Assembly: GCF_010183535.1 (NCBI RefSeq)
Contig: NC_071332.1
Coordinates: 19,034,001 to 19,098,000 of the forward strand
Reading direction: 5' to 3'
DNA length: 64,000 bases
Origin: Caenorhabditis remanei
Lineage: Eukaryota; Nematoda; Chromadorea; Rhabditida; Rhabditidae
The stretch's first letter is position 1. Every line of letters starts with the position of its first letter. Below the pieces are notes generated by a model. The model was not told the DNA's origin. It made no database searches and saw only the letters and a program-made list of their open reading frames with translations. Made by a program: the position numbers and the translations under genes. Below, one piece after another: positions 10,568-21,216 of the stretch.

Positions 10568-10904
10568 CAGGGATGTGCCTTCGGAGGCGCTTTGGGCGCT
10601 GAGAAAATCAAAAGTGTGCGAAAACGCGAAGAGAGAGAGTGTGTGAAATCGAGAGACGATATCTGGCGAGGGGGACTAGTTTCCGCTTCGGCCACGGCAA
10701 AAATGCGAATATTGCTCATGCTTAATCTCAAGCGACCAATCAGCGTTCAGCGAGAGACTCCGCCCCTTTCAATCAGCCAATCAGCGCGAGATTGGCTAGA
10801 TATCGTCTCTCATTTTTACACACTCTCTCTTTTCGCATTTTCGAGTTTTTTCATCACACTTTGAAGAAATGCGAGGCGCTCAACGCCACCCAGGCACATA
10901 CCTG
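10568..10904. mobile_element. hAT-type MITE, 337 bp, inside an FTH exon
   Basis: The left end is CAGGGATGTGCCTTCGGAGG and the right end, reversed, is CAGGTATGTGCCTGGGTGG. CAGGG-like ends and 8-bp target duplications are typical of hAT elements. The duplication CGAAAATC is perfect at 10560-10567 and 10905-10912. The interior carries GAGAGAGAGTGTGTG on one side and ACACTCTCTCT on the other. No coding capacity. Removing element plus one duplication rejoins the FTH reading frame of the host gene. Confidence 0.9.
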
Positions 10905-11982
10905 CGAAAATCGATTGTTCTATTTCGATTCCAAATATTTAAGTGATTTACGTGAAGTTTTATTGATGATTTTCTCAACTTGTCTTCAATTTTCATCCAT
11001 TTTGCATCTGGATTAACATACAGTTCTTTCAATCGAAGTTTTGGGTTCTTCAGTATTTTCACGGCTTCTGACAGCAGATATCTGAAAAGAAAATTTGAGA
11101 AAATAGAAAGTCATCTATAATTAAATAATTAAAATTTTGTGTTAACGCCGCTAAATTTATATAAAAAAATTGGTTTTGTTCAAAAAATCGTTTCACACAC
11201 TGTTTGAAAACTATTCTCTGTTACTAACCGTGTCATATATGAGCTCATACCAAATACATATGCACCTGAGGCTGAGAAATATTTCGAGTTCTGCACGATT
11301 TACCAATCATTAAAACTGTAATAAGAGAACTCAGTGGCTTTTGGATTCCATTTGTCGACAAGGAATTTAATGTCTTTCGACACACGTCGGAGTCGAATTC
11401 TGTAAATTGTTCATTCAATTTTTGAAATTAATTGCTTGAAACTAGAAAACCTGTCTTTGAAATCCAATGAATCTCCGACTTTTTCGAAGATCTCGACAGG
11501 CAAATCGGTGATTTTACGCTTTTTCGGCTCCAAACTGAAAAAATTCACAGTTTTTCAATTTTTCTCCATTTATTTACCTGTAATCATAATCCAAATCAAA
11601 GTTTCCCCGAGCAAATCTCATGTACCAAAACTCAAATTCCGGATAAGTCATGAAATCATCGCCCAACTTCTTCATCAACTTTTGATATGTTTCGAACGGT
11701 TTCTTTCCTTCGGTAAACTCGTAGAGGATACACCCACGGAGAGCAATCGGGCTTCTAACGATGAAATCGGTCATTTTGTAGAGTTACAAGCTGAAAAATT
11801 AGCGGTTTTACTCTGAAAATTTGGGAAAATATATCGTATTTAACGTTGGAAACGTAGTTGTTTGAAAACAGTTTGAGCGGAAGAAGAACAAAACCAGAGA
11901 CAATTTTAAATTTAAAAAAGGAAAGAAACAAGATTTGATAACAACAACAGACAACAACAAAGTAACAAAAATTAGAAATTTC

Positions 11983-13440
11983 TTAAGATTTTCTCTCAAT
12001 AGAAATACGTGCATCTCCGATGTTGATTTCGTAAAAATCTGTAGATCCTTGAATTGGATAACGTCGAAGATTCGGAGAGTTCGGAACCAAATATTCCTCC
12101 TGACTCAAATGTTCTTTGATTGATTCCCATGTGGGCGTGTAGTCGTATGAAATGAACTCCAGTTTGAACAATTCCAATTGAGTGCATTTAATGAGTTTCT
12201 GAAAGAAAAATCGGAAAAAAATCATCTGATTTTTCAGTCGAAATCCGTTATTACCTTGATAAACTCGGCGATCTTCACCTCCGAACGAGTAAAATGAATC
12301 TTGACGGTGAATCGTGGATAGCCTATGAAACTTCCAAATGGAAAATTGGATGGACTGAGATCTGTTCTAATCGTGAGCATTTTCAGTCGTTTGCAGTGCT
12401 CCGATTGCAAGATTTCATTCACTTTCTTGACGGACCTCTCGTTGATACGAAGAGAAACTTCCTCGAGTGATTCTGGAGCCAGGAGACGAAAATCAATAGG
12501 ATAATCTGGGTTTTCGACAACCAAGTGATTGACATGAAGCTTTGTTGATGATTTTCTCAACTCTTCCTCAATTTTCATCCACTTCAGATCTTGACAAACT
12601 GTCAGTTTCTTCAATCGCAGTTTTGGATTTTTCAGTAGTTTCACGAGCGGACCTCTGTAAAAATAAATTGAGAAAACAAACAATATTTTCATACATGTTC
12701 AAGACTCCTGCTGGAGGAAAAATTGATTTTCTACGAGCAACCCAATTGCGAAAAAGTCGATTTTTTCCAACTGAACAGCTCATTTCACGAAATTTTACCT
12801 CGAGAAAAATAGGAGAAGTGGAGAAAAAAATTGCTCCACTTTTTTCGACCTATCGCCACCCTCCTCAAATTTTCTTTTAAAAACACCCAGTACTACAGAA
12901 ATCTGAACATGTATGCTTATATAGTACAATGGTTACTTTGATTGGGAGAAAAAACAAATGTTCGAGTTTTCTTCAATGCTCCACGTCTTAAAATTGTAAT
13001 AAGAGAACTCGGTGACTTTCGGATTCCAGTTGTCGACAAGAAATTGAATGTCTTTCGACACATTTCGAAGGTGATTTCTGTAAATTTCAATTCAAATTAA
13101 AAATTGTTTGAAACAGAAAAAACCTGTCTTCAAAATGCAAGAAATCTCCGATTTTTTCGAAGAGATCGACCGGCAACTCGGTGATTTGACGCTTTTTCGG
13201 CTCCAGACTGAAAATAATTTTAAAAAATTCCAATTTTTCCCCATTTATTTACCTGAAATCGTAATCCAAATCAAAGTTTCCCTGAGCAAATCTCATGTAC
13301 CAAAACTCAAATTCCGGATAAGTCATGAATTCCTCGCCCAACGTATTCATCAACTCTTTGAACGTTTCGTACGGTTTCTTTCCTTTTGTAAACTCGTAGA
13401 GGATACAAATACGTAGATTGTTACAGAGGACGCCGGCCAT
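11983..13440 (-). CDS. Type B F-box/FTH protein (342 aa)
   Basis: Exons: 13253-13440, 13124-13207, 12937-13077, 12255-12654, 11983-12198; total 1029 bp, all phases agree. The HTH exon is three codons shorter than in relatives (N-L-R-I-C-I-L-Y-E-F after a short leader). The F-box reads I-T-E-L-P-V-D-L-F-E-K-I-G-D-F. Exon 3 ends with a non-standard S-Q-S-K just before the donor. FTH is complete (L-L-A-P-E-S-L-E-E-V-S-L-R-I-N) and the tail ends S-I-E-R-K-S. Expected role: SCF substrate receptor. The 282-bp third intron is longer than usual but I see no known element in it. This is the only B-type gene on the - strand here that looks fully intact. Confidence 0.88.
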
Positions 13441-14425
13441 TTTGTGGGGTTAGAAGCTGATAAATCAGAACTTTTTCAGACTTGAAAGTTGGGAAATATA
13501 TTGTTTTAATCGTTCGGAACGTATTTAGCCATTTAAAAAAACTTTAGAGAAAAAGAGAAGAAACAAGGGAAAATCCGTAACAAATAGAAAAGATAACATC
13601 AAATTTTCGTAGTTTTTTAGCTGGGCGCTGAAAATGTTTGCGAGAAATTGTCGTCTTTCCGGTTCTCTTAACATATTTCTCGGCTATTTTAAATTTATCT
13701 TACAGGAAACCAATACATTCAGTAAAATTCATACCGTGACGAGAATTTCCAAGGCGCGGCCCGGCTGAAAAATTTGAACTGAAATTTTGAACGAAAATTT
13801 GAATTTTTTGAATTTTTTCCCAAAAATGTCGAACTTTTGACAATACTTCAGAATTCAATCAAAAGATAGTTATGCATCAAAAAATTGAAATTTTTAATGT
13901 AAAATTTCAAAAAATTTCAAAAAATTTGGTAAAAAATAGGCACCTTTTTTTTGAAGCCGGGCCTTCGGGCCGGGCCGGGCCTTGAAAATTCTCTACCGTG
14001 CCGTAAATTTGCAAGTATGGTAAAATTGATTCAAAATATGAAAAAGAATTAAAGCCGACAAAAACTGAAAAAAAAAATTCCGCCTGTTTTTGGGTGAAAA
14101 TTCTGAAACTAACGGTAAAAGTAGAAGAAATGTATGATAAAAAACACTTAATTTTACAAAAACTAACTTATTACAACAGAACATCTAGAAAAATACAAGT
14201 TTTGGGCGCAAAATCTGAAAAAAAAAAAACAAAACGGACTGTTTGCTCGTAAAATAGTGGGCATTGTACGCATTGCGTATTTTCATTGCTACCGTATTCC
14301 GGAATAAAATGTTTGCTGCGAATTCAATGAGATTTCTGTCAGTTAAAACAAAATAAATATAATTTATTAATTATTCACTCTAAAAAGAAACTAACATCAA
14401 TAAAATCTATCAAATATCACCCAGT
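13441..14425. other. Upstream spacer with GGCCCGG repeat and inverted copy of 16.1-16.6 kb
   Basis: The paired ACGTT motif lies near 13490-13530. A GGCCCGG-rich repeat occupies about 13735-14025. From about 14040 to 14300 the - strand matches the + strand of 16100-16390 (for example CAAACAGTCCGTT next to an AAGTG / ACATTTCTTC region). A diverged type I upstream block lies at 14235-14297 on the - strand. No gene is seen. Confidence 0.55.
14235..14297 (-). promoter_or_regulatory. Diverged conserved upstream block, type I
   Basis: On the - strand it reads GGTAGCAATG, AAATACGCAATGCG and TACAATGCCCACTATTTTACG. It is ~800 bp from the nearest - strand gene start (13440). Its mirror copy is at 16106-16173 on the + strand, upstream of the gene at 16652. 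Confidence 0.45.
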
Positions 14426-15518
14426 TTAAGGCGCTTGATTACAATTAACCGACGTAAATGCTCTCGTAAAAGTCTGTCCATTCACTTCAACCACATAATT
14501 CCAAATCATATCCACACTACTGCAGACAGCTGTTATCGATACAGTTTGAGGATTTCCTTGGTTCTCTGCTGGAGGAGTATTCCCATCCAAAAGCATATAA
14601 GCACTGTATCCATCGATGGCGGAGCAAGTGACTGTCATAGTAGAAGTCGTGTCAGCGGTGTCGCCGATTTGGGTGGAGGTCAGGCTAAAAGTACACAATT
14701 TTGAAACATAGGAGGTCAGGAATAATAAAAGTATACCCGGTATAATCCACTTTGATCGATAGCTGTGGGTTGAGGTTGTCTCCAGCTCCATAAGTTATTG
14801 CAGTTGGAGAACATGTTCCTGGAAATTGGAAATGCGCTCCACCGCGAAATTTGAATGTTTCATAGCTTGTAGAAGAACAACAATAGAACTTCCGTTTTGT
14901 AATGGACAAGTTTTTGATGAAAAACAAGCGAAGAAAGTTTTGGCAGGTTGCAAATAAAAGAATCGAGAGTTAGAACTTTTTCAAGCCATATCTTTGTAGG
15001 GAAGAGTTGTACAAAAAAGTGATCAACTACAAAAATGGACAGAATTTCAAATACTACATTTTGTTCGTTGACAACTTTTTGATATCATTGTTGACTCTCG
15101 AGATATGAGCACAACGCTGTTTTACTCACATTCAACCGTCTATCTTCAAAGGGGTATACCTTAAAAATGGGTGGAGCTAACAAAAAGTGATCAGCTACAA
15201 AGATGTAGCTCTGAACTTTCACTATATATGTATATAGAAAAATATAAAATCGGACAAACCCTGACACTGTAACACACTCTAGAACTTTATTGACTTACTT
15301 AGTACTGGAGGAGCCTCTGTAGTGGTGGCCGATGTTGTGCTAGCGGATGTAGTAGAACTGGTAGTGCTAGCAGTAGTAGAAGAAGCCGTTGCTGATGTGG
15401 TTGGAGTCTCCGTACTGGTCACTGTTACGGCTTGAGATGGGGAGGTGGCTAGACAAGCCTCTACCGGATAGAAAATTCCGGAAACTTGGGAAAATAATAT
15501 GGCTAGAGGGATCAACAT
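14426..15518 (-). CDS. Secreted C6-domain-like protein with Thr/Ser-rich stalk
   Basis: Exon 1 (15299-15518) starts M-L-I-P-L-A-I-L-F-S-Q-V-S-G-I-F, a plausible signal peptide, followed by a long Thr/Ser/Ala stretch typical of mucin-like stalks. The last exon (14426-14684) follows an exon ending at 14737; they join in phase 2 to give V-D-Y-T-G-L-T-S-T. The C-terminal part carries spaced cysteines with V-T-C-S, A-V-C-S ... I-W-N-Y and S-V-N-C, as in the nematode C6 domain; this assignment is from memory of the pattern. The start of the middle exon (roughly 14740-14900, with C-C-S-S-T-S) is unclear: no acceptor there fits the phase-1 donor of exon 1. The intron of ~350 bp holds palindromic repeat DNA. 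It is unrelated to the F-box genes. Function unknown; probably extracellular or surface. Confidence 0.65.
14960..15240. repeat. Repeat DNA in the C6-gene intron
   Basis: The words GTGATCA(A/G)CTACAAA occur twice (about 15019 and 15187), with GATATGAGCACAAC and TCTCGAGATATGAG-like sequence between them. It looks like a fragment of a dispersed repeat, and its frames are not convincing as exons. Confidence 0.4.
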
Positions 15519-16651
15519 AGCTTAATTGAATGAAGGATGTTGGGATATCAGATCAGCTTGATCCGAACATGTTTGTACCCGACAATATCTTTTTTTCAAA
15601 TCAAACAAAATGCTTCCACCACAAATCACCCTGTGACGTATCAACCCGTAGATCATTGTCCCAATAAACTCAAAATGTTCCTTCCCGTCCACACAGGACA
15701 TGATTAGAGTACATCCAGTTTCTACCCGCCAATCCAGTTTTTTTCTCTTTCAATTTGATCGAAAAATCACCTCCTTATCTCCGAGAAATGGAGAACAACG
15801 AACACTCTTGCGGGAGATGAGATCAAAGAAACGATAAGGGATCGAAGGATCATTTGTTGCGGTTTTTAGTGAATGTCTCCGTTGATTTTAAATTTCTTTA
15901 ACAATTGGAGCAATTTTATATTGGAGTTCCCAGTCATTAACAATTTTCGCTTTTTCAGGCGATCTTGTAGAGTGGCAGTTGTTAATTTTAACCAAAATAC
16001 AAGTCCTCAGAAATAATTAATTGATATTATTTGTTTTAGCCTTTTTTAAGCAGTAAAATTGATAAATCTTGATTATTTTGCTGAAAAACGCAATATTTTT
16101 CGTAATCTGGCTACGGTAGGTCTCAAAGTACGCAATGCGTACAATGCGCACTATTTTACGAGCAAACAGTCCGTTCAGTTTTTTTTGTGTTTTTCTTCAG
16201 ATTTTTGTTCGCAAATATTACTTTTTTCTATGTTTTCTGTTGAAATAAGTTGCTATTTGTAGAATTAAGTGTTTTTTACAATAAATTTCATTCATTTTGA
16301 CCGTTAATTTCTGAATTTTTACCTAAAAACTGGCGGAATTTTTGGATTTTCAGTTTTCGTCAGTTTTAATATTTTTTTTCCTATTTTAAAACTATATTTA
16401 TTGATAATGCTACTGATTTGAAGTGAGATAAATTTAAAATAGCCGAGGAAATTTGTTCAGAGAACAATTGTTGATTTCGAAACGAAAATAATGTACGCAT
16501 TTTGATTTCTATCTTCGATTTTTTATTTTCGCTTCTAGTTGTCACCAATTTTTTCTTATTTCAGTCTCCTTTCTATCATTTTTTCGTTGAATACATTCCG
16601 AACGTTGAAAACAATTTAAGTGTCCAATTTTTCAGTTTCTCATTTCACAAA
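15519..16651. other. Spacer between C6 gene and next F-box gene
   Basis: 15519-16040 shows no recognisable feature beyond the 5' flank of the C6 gene. 16106-16173 (+) is a diverged type I upstream block (GGCTACGGTAGG, CTCAAAGTACGCAATGCG). 16100-16450 is an inverted copy of 14040-14300. An acceptor-like TTTTTCAG lies ~18 bases before the ATG at 16652. Confidence 0.55.
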
Positions 16652-18138
16652 ATGGCCGACGTCCTCTGTAAAAATCCAATGAGTCTCCGCGGTTGTATTC
16701 TCTACGAGTTTCTCAAAGGAAGGGAACCGTTCAAAACCTATAAAAAGTTGATGAAGACGTTGGGCGATGACTTCATGACTTATCCAGAATTTGAGTTTTG
16801 GTACATGAGATTTGCTCAGGGAAATTTTGATTTGGATTATGATTTCAGGTAAATAAGTGGAGAAAAATTGAAAAAAGTTGAATTATTTTCAGTTTGGAAC
16901 CGAAAAAGCGTCAAATCACCGATTTACCGGTCGAGATTTTTGAAAAAGTCCTTAGATTTGAAAGAGAGGTTTTCTTGTTTCAAACAATTAATTTTTGAAA
17001 TTGAAATAAAATTTGCAAAGTGAACCTCCGACTTGTGTCGAAAGATATTCAATTTCTTGGAAGACACAGTAAGTAATAGAGAAAAATTATGACTTTCAAA
17101 ATTCTTTTTTTTTTGTGAATTTTTATGAATCGTGAATCATATTGCTCATTCTGTCGTGAGAATTCAAATTTCAAATCTCAGCATTTCATCTTTTCAGAGA
17201 TCCGCTGCCCAGGTATGTGCGCGGCTGGCGTTGAGCGCCTCGCATTTTTTCAAGAAATTCGAAAATGCGACGAGAGAGAGTGTGAGAATTGGAGAGACGC
17301 AGACACACTCTCTCTCGTCGCATTTTCGCCCACTTTGAATTCTTTCAGCGCCCAAAGCGCCTCCATAGGCCCATCCCTGCCGTTGCCAGCCGTCGTGAGA
17401 ATGCTGAAAAATCCAAAACTGCGATTAAAGAAACTAACAGTTTGGCGAGATGAAACATGGGAAAAAATTGAGGAAGAATTGAGAAAATCATCAATAAAAC
17501 TTCACATAAATGACTTCATTGTCAAGAATTCTCACGGAACAATCGATTTAAGTCTCCTGGCTCCAGAATCACTCGAAGAAGTTTCTCTTCGTATCAACGA
17601 TAAGGCGGTCAAAAAGATGAACGAAATCTTGCAATCGGAGCACTGCAAACAACTAAAAATGCTCACGATTTCACCGTGTCCCAGTCCATCTGAGTTCCCA
17701 TTTGGAAGTTTCATAGACTATCCACGATTTACCATCAGAATTCATCCCAATCGTTCAGAGGTGAAGGTCGTCGAGTTTATCAAGGTGATTACGGTTTTCG
17801 ACCGAAAAATGAGATGATTTATTCAATCAACAAGCAAAAATCTGAATTTTTCTGGGTTAAATTTCAAAAATCAGCTTAAAATTCCAAATATTGACTCCCC
17901 AAAAGCCCGATTTTTCTTTCAGAAACTCATTAAATGCACTCAATTGAAATTATGCAAACTGGAGTCCCCCAGTTACATCTACAGGCCCACATGGAAATCA
18001 ATCAGTGTGCATTTGAGTGAAGAGAACACTTTGGTTCCGGACTCGCCGAATATTCGACGTTATCCAATTCGAGGATCCACTGATTTCTATGAGATTAATT
18101 TAGGAGGGGCTTCCATTTCTATCGAAAGAAAATCTTGA
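16652..18138 (+). pseudogene. Type B F-box/FTH gene with damaged F-box and a MITE insertion
   Basis: Exon 1 (16652-16848) has an intact HTH. The F-box exon begins at the usual acceptor, but after F-E-K-V about 8 bases are missing compared with paralogs (G-D-S-L-D replaced by a shifted reading), so the frame is lost. Exon 3 is degraded: its acceptor reads GCAAAG rather than ACAG and most of the exon is deleted near 17060-17075. Exon 4 has a 170-bp hAT MITE at its start (17210-17379). The rest of FTH (to 17784) and the last exon (17923-18138) remain open and end S-I-E-R-K-S. A long open frame from 17125 runs through the MITE by chance. Clear pseudogene despite intact ends. Confidence 0.85.
17210..17379. 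mobile_element. hAT-type MITE, 170 bp, second copy
   Basis: It starts CAGGTATGTGCGCGGCTGG and ends CATAGGCCCATCCCTG, with GGCGTTGAGCGCCTCGCATT inside, matching the ends of the 337-bp MITE at 10568-10904. Flanks CCGCTGCC (17202-17209) and CCGTTGCC (17380-17387) form an 8-bp duplication with one mismatch. Its interior is shorter, with mirrored GAGAGAGAGTGTG / ACACTCTCTCTC runs. Confidence 0.85.
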
Positions 18139-18297
18139 ATAATTGCTGTAATTTTTTGTTTATATGTTAATATTTGTTATTCTTGAAGTCTCGTTTCTAT
18201 TTTTATTTAATATTTTTAATTCTCTCTTTTCTCTCAGACTTTCAACAACTACGTTTCCAACGTTGAACGATATATCTTTTTCCAGAAATTCAGACTG

Positions 18298-18486
18298 ATG
18301 GTGTGTCCAAAATTGCAAATCTGCGGCGGCCAAAGTTGATTTGTAAATAGATTTGTAGGTTTTGCAGGTTTCGCAGTTGAAAAATTAAGGATGAGCAATA
18401 ACTGCAAACCTACAAATCTACAAATCAACTTTGGCCGCCGCAAATTTGTCGTTTTTGCTGTTTTGTAGCAACTTTGGACGCACCAT
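18298..18486. mobile_element. Palindromic MITE, 189 bp
   Basis: Ends ATGGTGTGTCCAAA and TTTGGACGCACCAT are inverted. A second inverted pair inside, GCGGCGGCCAAAGTTGATTT and AAATCAACTTTGGCCGCCGC, extends the stem. It sits between the B-type upstream motif (18247-18280) and the ATG at 18523, so it splits that gene's promoter from its start. The rest of 18139-18522 is 3' and 5' flank. Confidence 0.8.
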
Positions 18487-19545
18487 GAAAAACTGTTAAT
18501 TGTTCAGCTTTCAGCCTCCAAAATGACCGACATCCTCAATAACAATCAAACGAATCTCCGTATTTGTATCCTCTACGAGTTTACGAAAGGAATGAAACCG
18601 TTCAAAACCTATCAAAAGTTAATGAAAACGTTGGGCGATGACTCCATGACATATCCGGAATTCGAGTTTTGGTACATGAGATTTTCTCAGGGAAACTTCG
18701 ATTTGGATTATGATTACAGGTAAATAAATAGAGACCAAATAGAAAAACTGTGAATTATTTTCAGTTTGGAGCCGAAGAAGCGTCAAATCACCGATTTGCC
18801 GGTCGAGATCTTCGAAAAAGTCGGAGATTCCTTGGATTTTGTAGACAGGTTTTTCTGCTTCAAACAATTTTTTAAATTTCAATTAAAATTACAGAAATCA
18901 CCTCCGAAATGTGTCGAGAGACATTCAATTTCGTGTCGATAACTGGAATCCGAAAGTCACTGAGATCACTTATCACCGTTTTGACTTTTGTAGCATTAAA
19001 CATAACTCGGAAACTTATAAATACTACCAACCAACCAGTCAATCGTACTATGAAATAATTTTTTTTATTTATTTCTCAATTTTTTTTTCAGAAAACCGCT
19101 GCCAATCGTCTCGAGAATACTGAAGAACCCAAAACTGCGATTGAAGAAACTGACAGTTTCGCGAGATGCAAAATGGAAAATAATTGAGGAAGAGCTGAGA
19201 AAATCACCGACAAAACTTCACGTAAATCACTTAATTGTCAGGAATCGAAATGGAACAATCGATTTAAGTCTTCTGGCTCCAGAATCACTCGAAGAAGTTT
19301 CTCTTTTTATCAACGATAAGTCGGTCAAAAAGATGAATGAAATCTTGCAATCGGAACAATATAAACAACTCAAAATGCTCACGATTAGAACAAATCTCAG
19401 TCCATGGGATTTCCCGCTCGAAAGTTTCATCGGTTATCCACGATTCACTATCAAACTCCGTAGAACCCGTGCTGAGCTGAAGGTCGCCGAGTTTATTAAG
19501 GTAATTGCGGATTTCGTGCAAAAACATGAATTTTTCAGAAAAAAT

Positions 19546-19688
19546 ATTAGCACGACACGTGTCTTACAACCGCGCTCTACCGAAACCGAAGAAAATTGTG
19601 TGCGAAATTGAGAGACTCAGAGAAAAAGAGACATTTCTCAAGGGCATTTCGGTGGAGCGCGGTTGTATGAACTGTGCCGAGCTGATAG
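19546..19688. mobile_element. Palindromic MITE (ACCGCGCTCTACCGAAA family)
   Basis: CAACCGCGCTCTACCGAAA and TTTCGGTGGAGCGCGGTTG form long inverted arms, flanked by TTAGCACGACAC and GTGCCGAGCTGATA. Related copies lie near 28287-28420, 28670-28800 and 55847-55986. The copies share GAAATTGAGAGACT and AGAAATTTCTCAAG-like interiors. Confidence 0.75.
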
Positions 19689-19840
19689 GTAAAGTTTTTT
19701 TTTTTAATCTGAATTTTTCTGGGTTTTTCAGTTCGATAATTGATATTTCCATAAACAATTTGTAAAACTGGGGCCACAAAATTAGGTTTTTTAAAAAAGC
19801 GAATTTTTCTATTAAGATACGAATTTGGTATCAAAAATTG

Positions 19841-20813
19841 GTGTACGTTCACTTTCACCCCCCACCTCTATCACAATTGCCCCCCACCTGCACGGTAGGG
19901 AATGGCCCCCCCATTTTCCTTTCATTATCGATTCAGTTTTAAAAATTCGTGACCTTTCAATGCACCGCGTGGCCCTCGTGTTCGTAGTAGCAGTTCGTTT
20001 TTATTAGGATTTCTTATTTATTTCGATTTATCGAAGACTCCAGAATGGTTATAGAGGCAAGTAGGGACCATTAGGGGTAAGTAAGGGTCATGTGTGAACT
20101 CTATTGGGGGTGATTATGAATACATGGACTAGTTCCACATTCCTCCCCCACTCTGATAAGGATTCCATAATTGCCCCCCATGTAAAAATAGGGGGGCAAT
20201 TGTGAACTCTATGGGGGGTGATTGTGGAAACTTGGAGTAGTTCCACATTCCTCCCCCACATTTTCAGGCTCATCGATTAGTTTTTCTCTTAATCTTAGGC
20301 TTAGGCTTCTTCTGAATCTTAGGCTTAGGCTTCTTCTAAATCTCAGGCTTAGGTTTTTTTTCTAAATCTCAGGCTTAGGCTTCTTCTAGATCTTAGGCTT
20401 CTTCTGAATCTCAGGCTTAGGCTTCTTCTAGATCTTAACCTTAGGTTGAATGATTCTGTCTTTAGTCGAACCGGGCGGGGGGCAATTGTGGAAACATGGA
20501 GTACTTCCATATTCTCCCCCCACTCTGATAGTGATTCCATGATTGCCCCCCATGGGGGGAGATAATAGACCGTACAAGTAGGGGGGCATTTGTGAACTCG
20601 ATTGGGGGTGATTGTGGAAATATACCTAAGGGTTCAGAATGACCCCCCAATCCCGTTCATGGGGGGCGATCATGGACTGTCGAAAGTTCATGATCACCCC
20701 CCGCTCTGTTATAACCCCCCACCATGTAATCATACCCCAAACCTGTGGGATGGGGGGTGATACCATAACGTGGGGGGTCCTTCCGGAGTGGGGGGCGATT
20801 GTGGAAATATACC
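19841..20813. mobile_element. G-rich ~970-bp element, copy 1
   Basis: The element runs from GTGTACGTTCACTTTCACCC to GGGGGCGATTGTGGAAATAT. It is full of short blocks such as ATTGCCCCCCAC and GGGGGGTGATTGTGG in both directions, and holds repeated TTAGGCTTAGGCTTCTTC words (20283-20450). The inverted copy lies at 58587-59564 inside a larger element. No coding frame is convincing. It sits in the last intron of an F-box pseudogene. Confidence 0.75.
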
Positions 20814-21216
20814 CAAAAATTCACTCAATTACAGTTTTCTTACTAAAAATTTCAAATAAAAAAAAATCAACCTAAAATTCCAAATTCGGAGCCTTCGAAA
20901 GCCCAATTTTTCTTTCAGAAACTCGTTAAATACACTCAACTGGAATTATGCAAACTGGAGTCCGCCAGCGACATCTTCGCGTCCACATGGGATTCAATCA
21001 AAGAGTATTTGAGAGAGGACGACACTTTGGTTCCAAACTTTCCGAATCTTCGTCGTTATCCAATTGACGGATCCTCTGATTTTTACGAGATTAATATCGA
21101 AGAAACTTTAATTTCTATCGAAAGAAAATCTTGAAAAATTTCTCTAATTTGTTGTTAATCTGTTCTTGTCTGTTGTTTTTGTTATCAATTATTGTTTCTT
21201 TCCTTTTTAAATTCTT

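Larger units (their letters stand above)
9414..11774 (-). pseudogene. Type B F-box/FTH gene broken by a hAT MITE and a stop
   Basis: Exons would be 11578-11774, 11451-11534, ~11230-11399, a split FTH exon (11081-10905 and 10559-10325) and 9414-9617. HTH and F-box (I-T-D-L-P-V-E-I-F-E-K-V) are intact. Two lesions are clear. Exon 3 has an in-frame TAA at 11300-11302, after N-D-W, where a paralog reads a sense codon. The FTH exon is split by a 337-bp MITE with a perfect target duplication. The last intron is 707 bp and holds a GGCCCGG-rich element. The final exon is still fully open and ends S-I-E-R-K-S, so decay is recent. Confidence 0.85.
18523..21134 (+). pseudogene. Type B F-box/FTH gene with a splice-frame defect
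   Basis: Modules: 18523-18719 (HTH), 18765-18848 (F-box, I-T-D-L-P-V-E-I-F-E-K-V-G-D-S), 18895-19037, 19092-19500 (FTH) and 20919-21134 (tail). Exons 1, 2, 4 and 5 are normal. At the end of exon 3 about 4 bases are missing compared with paralogs: Y-Y-Q-P-T reaches the donor at 19038 in phase 1, while exon 4 needs phase 2. No nearby alternative donor restores the frame. The last intron has grown to 1.4 kb by two insertions: a palindromic element at 19546-19688 and a G-rich ~970-bp element at 19841-20813. I call it a probable pseudogene; a non-standard splice could still rescue it. Confidence 0.65.

Noticed and set aside
15085..15267. Possible extra exon of the C6 gene (- strand)
   Set aside because: The sequence is repeat-like, with duplicated GTGATCA-CTACAAA words; splice phases do not fit.
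17125..17400. Long open frame upstream of an FTH exon, starting at 17125
   Set aside because: It reads through a MITE and degraded intron sequence; the normal HTH and F-box exons lie upstream.
20283..20450. TTAGGC repeats as a true telomere
   Set aside because: The units are interrupted by CTTCTTCT-type sequence and lie in a dispersed element with another internal copy.
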